DNA of 64,000 bases from Powellomyces hirtus (Eukaryota; Chytridiomycota; Chytridiomycetes; Spizellomycetales; Powellomycetaceae): positions 186,001 to 250,000 of the forward strand of contig JAHLKG010000010.1 in the NCBI GenBank assembly GCA_025526995.1, in the 5' to 3' direction. The notes under the pieces are model-generated. The model saw nothing but the letters and a program-made list of their open reading frames with translations, searched no databases and was not told the origin of the DNA. Positions within the stretch are counted from its first letter, which is position 1. Every line of letters begins with the position of its first letter. The translations under genes and the position numbers were made by a program. This document shows positions 1 through 11,337 of the stretch, piece by piece.

Positions 1-1138
1 TCTACTCAAGTCGAATCGTACGTTCCTCTCCTCCACTTTCATCATGAATTGTCGGGTTTTGTCTGATCTTAGCCATATCTACCATAGCGACTGGGAGCGG
101 AAGAGCGTTGGATGTGAACGGTACGCGACATCCTCCTCCTGGCTACGATCTGACCATGCCCTCCAAGCTCAAGTTCTGAAGTAGCTCTTGCCATTTATAG
201 GACCTTTGGCGCCCTCACGGCATCCGGAAAGAGTCCCTCAAAACTACACAGCAAGCTCAGGGAGATCTCCAAGCATCTGTGGGAAGATGTAACTCAACAG
301 AATGTCAAAGGCAAACGCTTGACACTCAAGCTAAAGACCACGGAATTCCGGTTATTTACACGCGCGAGAACTCTCGGACGCTTCGTAGCTAGTGAGGAGG
401 ACATGTACCGCGTCGCTTGCAAGGTACGTGCTCAATTGAAAGAACCTTGCACACACTACCTTGGTCCAACGGCGACCTGCTTATCCAACGCTTGCGCAGA
501 TTTTGGACGCTGAGATAGCACATCACCCAAATTTGACACTCCGTCTCATGGGTCTTTCCTTGTCCGATCTCTACAAGACTGAATACGGCGAGGACAGCGA
601 TTCCGCTGGGATTGCCCGCTTCCTCAAACGTCTCAGGGAGGCTGATGACGAGGGTGACCGCTCAGGCGATCCTCCTAAGGGTCCGGAAGACGAAACAAAA
701 GGCGACGGCGATGCAGACGCCGATGTAAAAAGTTGTCCTATTTGCAGCAAACAGTTCGACCGCAGCACGCGGCCGCGGGATATGGACGAACATGTGGGTC
801 GTTGCCTCGACGACAGCAATAGTACAACCTCGACACCGCCACGGCCTGTCTCCCTCAAAGCAGCCCATGCCTCACCGGAACGGCGTACGAGCAACGGGCT
901 CTTGCGTTGGGTGGTACGTTAATTGCCAATTGGTTATATCAGTGATTGCACAGATGACATGACTATTCACAAACGGATACAGAATCGCGCTGCACCCGCA
1001 TCCACTGTCAACGGAGATGTCAGCAAGACTGCAGCGCAGTCTGCAACTTGTCCGATATGTGGTATCGCCACAACTCTCACAACGATCAATGCCCACATCG
1101 ACAAGTGTCTATTGACCTCCCCACCGGCAGTCGATTAG
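1..1138 (+). CDS. POLK: DNA polymerase kappa (Y family), C-terminal part, 5' truncated by window edge
   Basis: Translesion DNA polymerase; this is the little-finger domain plus C-terminal tail, and the palm and catalytic residues lie off the left edge. In-frame exons are 1-17, 88-120, 201-423, 500-913 and 983-1138 with GT-AG introns. The diagnostic motifs are WERKSVGCERTFGALTASGK (Pol kappa RKSxxxERTF), KRLTLKLKTTEF (little-finger strand) and LTLRLMGLSLSD (family LRLMGVR-type strand). The tail carries two C2HC fingers of the UBZ4 type, CPICSKQF...HVGRCLD and CPICGIAT...HIDKCLL, which in vertebrate Pol kappa bind ubiquitinated PCNA. An acidic linker separates the little finger from the first UBZ. 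The join of exon 4 to exon 5 is phase-consistent but lies in unconserved sequence. Rev1 or Pol eta are unlikely because their tails differ. Confidence 0.88.
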
Positions 1139-1645
1139 GCATGATTCTCGGAGGATGGATGGAGGCAATAGCCAGAGCTTGTAGAGTCATGTCTTGTACA
1201 TACTCATAGGGCAGATGTGGAACGTTTATCTGCTCTCAGCAACGCCACGTGCATCGCGCGGTGAACTTGTAAATATCAACTATTTAAAATAGTAGTATCA
1301 TAATATTGGAACAAGAGCTCTGGTACATTGAGCAAATCAGAAATGTGATAATCACTCGACCAAGGATCTGCCGCGTCCCCATGGCCAGCCCACCCGAAAA
1401 CAGCGAACGGGGTGCCAAAGATGCCGAGGATGCGACGGTTGCTTTCTTCCCAAGTTTGTCCCGTACACTTTGTCATTGATTTTGAAAAAGCGACTCTACT
1501 ATTAAATGGGTTGCATGCCGTGCTGAATATATTACTTTCAGGCCATCAGATGTGAAAGCGACATCATGCATGTGCTCTCGTTGTGATAGTGAGGCGTAGG
1601 CTTTCAAGCTCGATTTGCGAAAGTGCCCTACGCTGCAGTATCGCA
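1139..1645. other. intergenic stretch, no gene recognised
   Basis: About 500 bases between the Pol kappa stop and the cytochrome-b5-like remnant. A 66-codon open frame on the minus strand (1276-1476) has no family resemblance I can name and no splice context. I see no RNA gene or repeat. Confidence 0.5.
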
Positions 1646-2087
1646 ATGAAAGCCCGCTTGCCGAGTGGAAGACCTCGAACTTTTGGGCAGTTGCTCGTTC
1701 TCACCCTTTTATACGGACAGAAAATCGCACGACACGTGACTTCATGTCGATCGCTGAGTCATCTTTGTCGTAAGCGTATTCTCCGCATACTACGGCGATA
1801 CAAGTTCTTTGCCGGCAGAGACGCTGCTCGCGCACACATCACCGGCAGCTTCGAGACGCATCTGACTCACGATCTGCGCGGTCTGAATGAGGCGCAGATA
1901 AAGGTGAGGCGTGAACAGGAACCAGGCTTGCGAAAAGGATAGGGTGTGCCATCTTTTTGCTTTCAGAGTTTGGACACATGGACGGACTTTTATTTAGGAC
2001 AAATATTTCGAAGTCGGACAGGTGGTACATGACCCGATCGACCCTAGCTCTCCCATTCCGGAGGATTGCAATACCCCACCGCCATGA
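1646..2087 (+). CDS. cytochrome b5-like heme/steroid-binding protein (PGRMC/neuferricin type), apparently frameshifted
   Basis: A membrane-associated progesterone receptor or neuferricin-like domain is visible in pieces. YKFFAGRDAARAHITGSFET and HLTHDLRGLNEAQIK match the family core (FFAGxDASRAFxTG). After an intron (gtgaggcg...tttcag) comes SLDTWTDFY, the conserved W-x2-FY, then KYFEVGQVVHDP and a tail ending DPSSPIPEDCNTPPP and a stop. The W-x2-FY piece and KYFEVGQ are in different frames, one base apart near 1992, so the gene as written is broken. Upstream of YKFFAG the expected heme-site strands (YDVT, YGPGG) show only as fragments in several frames, and no start codon can be assigned; 1646 is simply the first ATG in the open frame. 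It is either a decaying gene or a good gene with base-level indel errors. Confidence 0.45.
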
Positions 2088-2303
2088 ATCAGTGGCGGCT
2101 TATTCTGAACTCAATCTACCTGATTAATATTGCGCGTTAATATGAATGATGGAGACTTTCTGCTGTGTGGGAAGACAGTGCGGGCTTTCAACTTCAAGTG
2201 GAGTGAGTGGCAAGCACCGGACGGAAAACCTCTGGTTGATGTCTATCGCACAAGTACAGTTGTCCTCAGCCATAATGTGCATCAGCCATAATATGCATCT
2301 TTT

Positions 2304-5300
2304 CTATGTCCCCCATTGCGCCTGCTCCTCAGCCCACGGGTCCGAGCCAGTCGCAGACGGGAGCGGCGGCAAAGCCATGCCGTCAATAGGTTTAGTATTC
2401 CCAGCGTCCGAATGCTTTCGTTCTGCCTTATCCCATTCATCCGCAGGAGGCGCTTCCCACAGCGTCGCCGATGGTTCTTTCTTGGCGGGAACGGGGGGAC
2501 CAGTGGGTGAGGTCCCTGCAGTTCTGGGGGATGTCGCGGCGGCGGTTGCGGGTGCGGTGTAGGTGTTTGTGGCTGGTGAGGATGCGGCGAGCAATGACAC
2601 AATGTGGGCATGGGATGGGGAGGAGCTGCTTTGGGATCCGGCGAGATCGATGGGTAGCTATCGAGACGATTGGAGAAAGCGCGTGAGATGATGGGGGACA
2701 ATGAATTGGATGCGCGGTGTGTTTCGTTTTCGATTTACCTTGCCCTCCTTGTCGGCCACGTCTATCCGGGCGGTTCGGCGGAGAAACGCTAATACCGAAT
2801 TCACAGCGCCCGCGTCAACCGCCGAATGCAATGGTGCTAACGCAAAGAAAACAACGCATACGTCAGAGCCACATTGCACGAAACCACACGAACTCTGACA
2901 GATGCCACTCACTCCATCCTCTATCGTCCCTCTTCTCGGCATCCGCGCCCCACGCGAGCAAGAACTCGACGAGCACCGGGTCCTCGCACGCCTTATGAAG
3001 GATCGTCCGCCCTTCCAAATCCGCCTCATTCACGTCTCGACCGTGAGCCAGTGCCGTCAGGAGCTGCGGGAGGTAGTGATGCGTTGGCGGTGGTATTGTG
3101 GTGGAGCTGGATGTTGCTGGGAGCAGGTAGGACTGAAGCAAGGGAGAGCGTTAGGGCTTGGGCCACGATTTGAGAGAAGGGGTTCCCCCTGGCAACGTAC
3201 TCGGGTGGTGTATTTTTCGACACAATATTTTTGCTTTTTGGCCCTTTCGTCGTCGGGCTTGGGTTTGACCCCGCCGGCCTGCTCCAGACCTCCCTCAAAA
3301 ATCTCGTTGACTAGCCGGTTTCCAAGCAAAAGAAGCACTTGGCCGCTTTCCTGGTCCCATCGGTCGAGGGACAAGGATTTGACCTGTACACAACACGATC
3401 AAACACAGAGTCATGCTCAGTTTTCTTTGCAGTTTCGAAATACTTCACGAAGTGGGCCCCAACCTTTGAGACATGCCGACCCAATCCGCGATGAATCCCG
3501 GAACAAGTGATACACAGCACGATGCCCAAGTTGCAGCTCGCCCACTGCACGTCCACGGTCGAGTCGCAGTCCGCGCACGTCGTATTTCCTGGAACGGCCG
3601 CGACGCGGGCAAACAGCGATCCGTCGGCGTTCCCACCCCTGGCAGACGCGGATGCTGGGGATGACGGGTTCTGCGTCTGGAGGAGAGTTGTGGTGTGAGA
3701 GGGGTCTGCGAAGGTGAGTTTCTGCAAATGATGAAGTGTGGGTGAGGCGGGTGAGTGATATGTGGATGGGGGCGGGGAATGGACCTGTGCGCTGGTGTTC
3801 TGCCCGGTGCCTTCTTCCGAGATGGACTTTGCGATCGCGGCTTGGAGAGCGCTGATCCAGTCCTCGAGTTGTTCTTTGTTCTGCGCTTGGAGAGTCATGG
3901 TCCTGTATATTGACGCCAGTGAGCTGGGTGTCTGCGGCGCTGCAAATGACGATCCACCTTACTTTGTCGGTGACACCAAGTCAAAACAGAACCGGCGCTC
4001 GGGAGAAGGCGTCTCTTTCACCATGCAGATGCGGAGATCAATCGTCGTTTTTGCATCATCCTACCCGTCGAAAACATCAGCATTGAGTTCTTCTCCACCG
4101 CTCTGCACCCTCCCCCAATCTCGCATGGCCGCACCCACCTTGCCCTCCAACGAAAAGTATCCCAAATAGCAGTTCTGGACCTCAAAGAACCGTCGATGCC
4201 ACACTGTCCTCATCTTGGAGCTGCTCTTCTTGTACAGATACCCGGCTTTGTAGATTGTGCTGGCCGTGCGTGTGGATTTCGGCTCGGAGGCCGTGGAGGT
4301 TGGGTCGTAGGATTCGGCGGGAAGGAGGAAGGAGACGGATTGGAGACCGGGGTTGCGGGTGTGTTCTTGACGGGTTTTTTGGAGGACGGCTGCAGAAAGT
4401 GATGGATGTGATGTTATGGAAGGGTGATTTACTTTTGTTGGTTGAGTGCAGGATGAAACCGAGTGCCATACCGGTTAGGTCCCGCATTGAGGGCTCGATA
4501 TCTTTCAGAGTATCGTACCCTTGATGGAAAAAGGAGAAGTTTGTGTACACAAGGGCGATGATCTGCATCGCGGAAATCATCAGTCATCCGTTTTCAGTAA
4601 AGCCGTAACTGCTTTTGAACCTCACATTCTCAACCAATTCGAATCTCCGCTTTGTATCTACTTCATTGAGTTTGATCCCGTAATCTACCGTTTTCATGTG
4701 GAAGTGTCGCCGAGCTGGGATGTTACGCATGAGTTTTGACCATAAACCCAACCCACAACCTGGGTCTCACGATCAGTCACCTTCAGCAGCGTCTCGTGCG
4801 CTCTCTTCAATCCCTTTGTCCACAGGCCGTTTTGCCATGTACTTGCCCATGGCATTCAGGTAATTGTCCTGTGCGGCTTGGTAGTCTTTGCCCGCTTTCT
4901 ATTGGCATAGTTTGATGCGTTAGATGTATCCACTTGTGATTTGCTGTGGAGGCTGCTTCCTCATTGACGTACCTTGGTGGGATAGATTTCGTTTGCGGCA
5001 AAGTTGTTTAAAGGATCGATGAAGACGTCTACGCAATAGAGAGAATGTAAAGACGCCGGACCAGAGTTATGGGTAGGGTTGAAAGGGTACCTTTGAACTG
5101 GCTGGCGGCGATCATCCGGCTTCTTTCAATGTCCTATTCCCAGCGGCATCGATGAGAAGAGAGACGGACCTGACACTGTATGATCAGCACATACCTTGAA
5201 GACTTGGGCAAATTTAAAAAGCTGTGTTGCCCAGTGCGTTGAAGAGAGTAGCCGAGTAAGTTAGTAGATGGTTTCATCAAACAATCGCGGCATAATTGCG

Positions 5301-5715
5301 AGACGTGCCTGTTGTCCCAAGAGCTATATCGCGATGGAAAATGACGGTCAGTCTCCAGCACAAGTATACAAAAGCCATCGAGAAAGTACCTCAAATGAAG
5401 GATCATCCTCGCACCCGCCTAACGCTTGGATCTCTTCTGCCAGAGCTGAATACTTGGCGGAGTAATCTGCGAGCGGGACAGTTCGCAATCTAGACAGTAA
5501 GCAACGAATCCACTGGAACACCACAATACAGATTCTCATAAATCTTTTAGCAGTATCAACAAACCTTTGGTCAGGTCTACAATTCGCTCCGCTATGTTGC
5601 ACATTTTCTTGATCGAAGTGTCCACATTGTTGAGCGAGTTCTCGCTAGCCTGGACAGAAGCGCGGAAGACCGGCGAGTCGCCAAAGGCGTCGACAAGCGG
5701 GACGGTAAGAACCAT
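2304..5715 (-). CDS. ACAP-type Arf GTPase-activating protein (BAR-PH-ArfGAP-ankyrin)
   Basis: Stimulates GTP hydrolysis by Arf on curved endosomal membranes. Domains run in the ACAP order. The N-terminal BAR starts MVLTVPLVDAFGDSPVFRAS, and its third helix includes ALVYTNFSFFHQGYDTLKDI. The PH domain contains GYLYKKSSSKMRTVWHRRFF. The ArfGAP zinc finger is CADC...CITC followed by GIHRGLGRHVSK with the arginine finger, then SLSLDRWDQESGQVLLLLGN. Ankyrin repeats include DVNEADLEGRTILHKAC and GADAEKRDDRGWS. An acidic tail ends DPWAEEQAQWGT. At least ten exons can be placed. Near 5564 the BAR reading (IVDLTK to FVDTAKRFM) needs one extra T in a TTT run, or an intron whose phase is off by one. It stands convergent to the b5-like gene and divergent from the Zap1-like gene. 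Confidence 0.85.
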
Positions 5716-6290
5716 GTGAAAGGCCGAGATATGTCTGCAAATCGCTGAATGCGGGGGTCAGAAAGTCTCTTGGTCTCCTGTAGGCGAATTGACAGCACTA
5801 TCCACAGCGTGGCCGTCATATCATCAGGGCGGAAACTGGGATGGCGGGCGATGAAGTAAGCGGTGGCGCAGATAGAAGACACGTGACTACGGAACCACTG
5901 CTGACCAACGCGGCCCTTCCCCACAATTATTGCAGCCGAAAGGCTCCGTTCGTGTTTGTTGAAAGAGTGTCCGTTCCGGCAAGAGCTGTATGTCATTGGC
6001 AACAATTCTTTCGACATTCCAACCCAACTAAGAACCTTCCTGGACAACTCCGGCTGACCGAAAAAGATTTTTACAAGACAGGACACTTCTTGTCACTGTG
6101 CGCTTCCGCTGGCGTTTGTTGTTCTCAGTTGTCCCGACAACGTCTTTTACCCTCAGTGGTTGGACTTCCTTCCTTGCTTGCACCACCCGGCTCCCTGCTC
6201 CGCGACTAATCTGTTCAAGCGAAATCGTACAATCACGCCGCTTCCAGCGGCCAACGTCACTCAATAGATACAACCTCTACTTCATCACCA
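5716..6290. other. divergent intergenic region between ACAP and the Zap1-like gene
   Basis: About 575 bases separating two divergently oriented start codons, so it should hold both promoters. Open frames on the minus strand here continue from the first ACAP exon but show no family similarity. I cannot identify specific regulatory motifs. Confidence 0.5.
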
Positions 6291-8206
6291 ATGGAGGTAA
6301 GCTTGAGTCATTGTACCTGAGGTCACCAGGAAACTGCATGTGCTCACCTGTTTGCGCCCTGATAGAACTCTTGGAAAGGGCACTACTTGCCCAACCCTCG
6401 TGCTCCCGACTCGTCTCACCCGTCCTCGACAAATTCGGCTACAATATGCTCAGGAGTCTGTCACAATCGATTCTGCATGGATGTTCTCCTCAAGTACAAC
6501 GCTTTGGTAGCACAGCTTGCAGGATCGAAACTTATCCCAGCACATCAATGGACGATTGGGACACAAAACAGCAATTTCTTTCTCCCACCACCTGTTGCAC
6601 CTCCAAATCCAGTGCCTGCCCACGTTGATAGATATACCGGACAATATCACAGCCCGGGTCCCGCCTTGTTGAACAGCTCCGCTTGCAATTCCAGCAATCC
6701 CTCAATACCCGCACCAACTTCATCGCCACCCGTTGAAAATATGGAACTCTCCGTCGAACCCGTCATCATCTCTCAACAAGAGAATACCGCCCTGCCGACA
6801 TCGCCTGATGATGCTCATATCAAACAGGACATGGACGAATTGATGGCAGTAGAAATCCCCGCGGAGCCGCAGACTGGCACGGCTCAATCGCAAGATGCTG
6901 GGCACACCAGTGACACCGAAGCGAAATGTCACTGGTCGACATGCACAGCTGAATTCCGCACGCCCGATGAGCTATTGCCGCATATTAGCAAACTCCACCT
7001 CTCAGCGAATCGAGTGAGCCACCCAGGCAAACACGCACGCTTGGTCCTCCGTTCTTCTGCCAACCCGTCGGTTCACGGTGCCAGTGATAATGAGACAGAG
7101 GACATGTCTCCAGATGAACACGAAGCGGATGCGCAAAATGCAGCACTTCCACCAATCCCGGAAATTTCCAGCGCCTCGTCGTCCCCGAATTCGGCCCGCT
7201 CGTCTTTCATTCACGCCTGCAAATGGGCTTTATGTTCTTTGTCCACGTTTTTCTCCGTGGACGATTTGTTCGAGCACCTTTGTTCCGATCATCTGGCCAT
7301 CAAGGGCACAGTTGGTCTGCCACATGGTTGCATGTGGTTAGGATGTGGTAAGCCAATGGCTCGGAACCGCAGAACTCGCTGTATTGTTCTCATCACCCGT
7401 TTTGTTCAGCCCAAAGATTTGAGACGTTTGACGAGTTGACGAATCACTTGTCGGAAGAGCATATCGGTTCTGGACACAGCGAATATGTCTGCATGTGGGA
7501 AAATTGTGAGCGCAATGGAAAGCCATTTAGTCAGAGGCAGAAAGTAATGCGCCACATTCAGACACGTAAGTGCGAATAGTGCAACTATATGACTGTGTCG
7601 AGGATTTCACTTAACAGTTTTGTTCTTATTCATATAGATACTGGAGACAAACCCTACCAATGCACGGTCTGTAATCAACGATTCTCAGAATCTGGAATTA
7701 TGACGCAGCACATGCGCACACATACAGGTATACATCAGGATTCACAATTGATTGTCCGGTGAAGGGCTTTGCTCCGTGCGAATAGTCGCTCATAGCTTTC
7801 TATTATTTGGGTCCTCTCTCAGGCGAACGTCCGTACAAGTGCCCAGAGCCTGCTTGTGAACGCGAATTTGCGATCCCTGGCGCACTGACAATACACCGAC
7901 GTAAACATACCGGCGAGAAACCGTTCAAGTGCAAAGCCGGTGGCTGCGACAAGAGGTTCTCCGAGAGTAGTAATCTGACAAAGCATGTGAGTTCACAAAG
8001 CTGGAGTTCGCCCTATGACATATGTGCCGCCTTATACACGATTCTCAATCGGATCTGACCATGTTGTTATTCCTGCTTAGTTGCGCGTGCATACTGGAGA
8101 GAAACCGTTCAAATGTCCAATGACTCAGTGTACCAAGAAATTTGCACGTCCGGATCAAGTTGCTCGACATCGACGGATACACGAAAAGGGTCAGAGCACA
8201 ACTTGA
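6291..8206 (+). CDS. Zap1-like C2H2 zinc-finger transcription factor
   Basis: Exons are 6291-6296 (only ATGGAG), 6366-7347, 7411-7565, 7638-7727, 7823-7986 and 8081-8206; all phases agree. The N-terminal half is low complexity, rich in P, S and N, with acidic patches. The zinc fingers form two groups, as in yeast Zap1. Group one holds divergent fingers with C-x-W-x3-C (CHWSTC, CKWALC, CMWLGC). Group two starts [10 protein letters not shown] and continues through the [22 protein letters not shown] and GEKPFKC linkers to a final HRRIH. The SEYxCxW and FxQRQKxxRHI strings are very close to Zap1, the zinc-deficiency regulator. A role in zinc homeostasis is inference from this similarity; other multi-finger C2H2 factors share the TGEKP linkers. 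The 6-nt first exon is unusual. Confidence 0.8.
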
Positions 8207-8531
8207 CACCAATGGATATTTGACGTCGGACACTGCCTTGTCTCTTCTACCCGCACGTCTGGTAGTTTCATGTAATATACTTTCGAGCTCGTTTTGATAT
8301 ATGTAGAAAAGTACTTTAATCGTCAAAATCTGTATTGTACCCTTGTGACCTTTGGGACCTTTGCCCGAGTTTGATATTCGACAGCGGCGTGATGGGGTAT
8401 ATCATTGGTGGATACACATCGAACAGGGGCTTGCGGTGGCGTTTGGGTGAAGGCGATCGCAGACAGTACGCTACGCATTGGTAGCCCCCTTTGCAGACAT
8501 TTGGATTTTCTTCCCCTTTGAATTAATGACT
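8207..8531. other. convergent intergenic gap
   Basis: About 325 bases between the Zap1-like stop and the KSH1 stop, which converge. It must contain both 3' untranslated regions. No further gene or repeat is seen. Confidence 0.5.
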
Positions 8532-8912
8532 CTACGTCACGAACAACAAACGGACGGCCATGACAACACAGCACATGGAGACGTAAGGGCTCATGCGCTC
8601 TCCTACAACACAAAAGACAGGCGAATGAGGCAAAAGATCCCAGCGCTCTGACAATCCTGATAGAGGACACACTTTCACTATCTCCATACCGATTCTAGCA
8701 GCCTTCCAGAACAATCCCAGGACGCCCGACTTGTTCCGATCCAGTATTGACGGGAACTGGGCACGAATGTATGTGCAGGTGCAAATCAACAGGAGAATCA
8801 CCAGTAGCAGAGACTGGAAATGGAATAGGGCTGACTGGGTGAAGAAGAAGAGTTAGCGGACATGTTGGAGGTTGTGGGTGGGGCGGAACATAGTGAGGAG
8901 ATGCATTACCAT
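8532..8912 (-). CDS. KSH1: Protein kish (TMEM167/KSH1), secretory pathway membrane protein
   Basis: Small two-helix membrane protein of the early secretory pathway, about 72 residues as in other species. Exon 1 is the start codon alone (8912-8910), followed directly by the donor gtaatg. Exon 2 (8834-8690) encodes [20 protein letters not shown], then a lumenal stretch with [19 protein letters not shown]. Exon 3 (8602-8532) encodes [20 protein letters not shown] and ends VT-stop. Every conserved kish block is present (SALFNFxSLL, ICTCxYIR, LDRNKxGxLGxFWKxARIGE, SPYVxxCCxxMA), so start and exon joins are well supported. It converges with the Zap1-like gene on its 3' side. Confidence 0.95.
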
Positions 8913-9247
8913 TTTGTTGGGGTTACGGCGTTCGCCGTGTAAGAAACCTGTGAGGAAGGCAAGGCGCGTTTGGATTTTGATGATGACGCTTTGCCACGTC
9001 GCAAGCCCGGTGCTTTCACTGGCGGTGCTAAATAAGACGCAGACGTCAAATTGATTGATGCAGTCACATCCTTTGGCAACGCTTAAGGTTTTTAGATAAG
9101 CTGCAACAACAACTGTAACATTCGATGAGGCTACGCATCAACGCAACCTCTGATGTTCACGACAATTCACATTCCTTCGATCATAGTGTGCCGAGCACGG
9201 ATATTCTTATTTGTCATGTATAAAGATTGGGGGAATGGGCAGATTTC

Positions 9248-10081
9248 TTATCTGGCACCACGGATGCACAGCTGGGGGTTCACTTCGTTAGGCTTGAGGT
9301 GAGGCATAGACGGGGTCCATTGGTATTTTCGGTTGATAATCGGGGGAAGGTGACCTGGTGTGTAGGCAGAGTTGGAAGAAGCAGGGGTGGCAGCCGTTGC
9401 GTTTGGTTGTGTAAGGTCCTTGGGAAGGCTGAAATAGCAGGGTGGTAAGCTTCAGAGTCAACGTCGGACCGATAGAACGTGGGATGAATAATGGTCTCGC
9501 TAGAAATACCTCTTCACCTCAACGCCGCTGGGGATCATGCGCGTAATCTCACTCGCGGAGTAAACGACCGTTTGCGGGTATGCACGGCGTGTGTCCCGAG
9601 TGTAGTAGTAGTTCTTTGACAGCTTTTCGTCAACTGGCGGCTGGTAGGCGGGCTGAGAACTGTTGTGCAGAGAAGAGCACACCGGGCCAGATGTAAGCTT
9701 CTGCATCAAACAATGCCGCATTGCATTCAGATCTTCGTTCTCTCATACCCGGGAGTTACGTGACGGTACTCATCGGCTTTCGCCATAATCGGTGGAAGGT
9801 CGGGTCGCTGTGATTGTCGCCATGAGTAAAGGACAAGGGTTGTGTGGGGTGTGGGGAGATGGGCGACATAATCAGCAATATTCGAGAGTGGTATGGGACA
9901 GAAATCAGCGAGAAACAAGAAAGATACAAGATGAACAGAGAGGGATATAGTTAGAAAAAGGAACGAATATATCCGTTGTCAAATGCAACACACGTACGGC
10001 ACGAATAATCCACTCAAGGTCACGGAGAGTCTTAGGCACTCCGCCAAAATGACGAGTCATGAACGTCTCAAAAGCACCCAT
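9248..10081 (-). CDS. probable fungal mitochondrial complex I accessory subunit (21.3 kDa/NUZM-like)
   Basis: Best-supported exons are 9773-9760, 9659-9510 and 9428-9248, phase-consistent, giving MSTVTSQPAYQPPVDEKLSK then NYYYTRDTRRAYPQTVVYSA. They continue to PPIINRKYQWTPSMPHLKPN and end CIRGAR. The NYYYxRDxRRxYP block resembles the NPYWKRDARRNYPR region of the Neurospora 21.3 kDa subunit, recalled from memory. An upstream exon at 10081-9998 starts MGAFETFMTRHFGGVPKTLR and ends DLEWIIRA at a good donor. Its natural acceptor (before 9807) would enter DPTFHRLWRKPMSTVT one base out of phase. So either the true protein starts at 10081 with a one-base indel, or at the in-frame ATG at 9773. The family call is moderate. 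Confidence 0.5.
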
Positions 10082-10299
10082 TGTTCGTCCTCTGCTCTAT
10101 ATCGTCCACAAAGGTGCCGGGGAAGTGAATGAGGTTTCTCCTGGTTGCGGAGGGAGGAAAGATTTCGTTGAAAGTCACGATAGCGGTTTTGACACTACTG
10201 GGGTTTGGTTCGGCAAGTGATGGGACAAGTCACGGGATTCTCGCGATCCTGTATTTATCTCGTGGATGAATTCTGGACGTGTTGGCCGACGGATAAGAC

Positions 10300-11337
10300 A
10301 TGCCGGTGACTTCCCTTTCCCGTCATCCCATGAACCAATTCCCACCATTCCCACCGTATGCCACCTACCAGCCTGCCCAGGAGTTGCCCGCGAGTACGGG
10401 TGCTCCATACAGACTGGTTAGGGACATTCGGCCGGGTTACCGGGATATTAACATGAGAGTTATCATAATCGATAAATGTGAGGGAAAGGCCAAGCCTGGG
10501 TCAGCGCTGGCGGAGTCATATAAATTGACGGAGCCGTAGTGGTTAGGGAAGCTAACAAAGCTACTCTATGGACACTTTTTGCAGATGTTACTGAGGGTCA
10601 CCGGCCAGTAACCCTTTTCTGGCTTGGAGATCAGTCAGGATCCATAGTATGCACGATTACAGGCCGTGCGGCGTTTGAAAACCACAAGAAAGGTGGGATT
10701 CAAGACTACAGTGGGAACGACCGATGTTCATACTCTGATAATACGCTCGTGATTTAACAGGAGACATGCTTGATATAACGAACTGGTAAGGATCCCGTCT
10801 CCAACTGCATGATCATAAAGTTGCAACTTGGCTGAGTTTCGGATAAAAGCGAGGCCAGGCTCCAGAGAGGGAGAATGGAAATCTTCTTTGGCAAAGCATC
10901 AAGATTGATACGATACTCTGAGTAAGAACAATCATCCACTGGAACTGGATTCCTTCAAGCACGCGATTTGGACCGCTGACTATGTAGTTCGTTTTCTCTA
11001 GAGATCTACAAGCCTTTATACCACAGCCGAATATGAGCCACTATCTATGGAAGAATGAAGCTGGTGGAGGATGGGTAAGGAGCGATCATGGACCTCGCGC
11101 GCTTCAGATATGATTTACAATGTCGTGCATTTTACAGAATCAAGCTGAACCGGAGGTCAAGCCAAAAATATGGGTGAGCAACAACTAACTCATTTTCTGC
11201 TGCAACCAAGGGCTCACGATTCGAAATCACAGTATCAAGTTCCTGAATTTCAGGCACCGACGGGAGGAGTCGGCCCAATGAAACCTCCTCCTGCGCCCGA
11301 AAATGGCCGCGCGGAAAAGCGGATTAGGAGTCACTAA
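10300..11337 (+). CDS. SOSS-B-like single-stranded DNA-binding protein (OB fold, NABP1/NABP2 family)
   Basis: Single OB-fold protein of the SOSS complex, which binds ssDNA in double-strand-break repair. Pieces follow the human family in order. The N-terminus has LVRDIRPGYRDINMRVIIID, exon 2 gives VREANKATLWTLFADVTEG, then GSI. Later come GDMLDITN, EARLQRGRMEIFFGKASRLI, RYSEDLQAFIPQPNMSHYLW and a proline-rich basic tail ending AEKRIRSH. Exons that can be fixed include 10300-10477, 10540-10596, 11138-11173 and 11254-11337. The segment 10647-10760, which should encode the strand after GSI (a W-D/N-x-x turn), could not be joined cleanly, so the middle model is uncertain. Start could be 10300 or the ATG at 10330. 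Confidence 0.7.

Noticed and set aside
2282..2701. Long alternative frames overlapping the ACAP C-terminus on both strands
   Set aside because: They overlap exons with clear ankyrin and tail sequence and have only proline/histidine-rich low-complexity translations.
4182..4580. Start codon candidates within the ACAP PH region
   Set aside because: The BAR domain upstream is continuous with this region through consistent introns, so an internal start is not needed.
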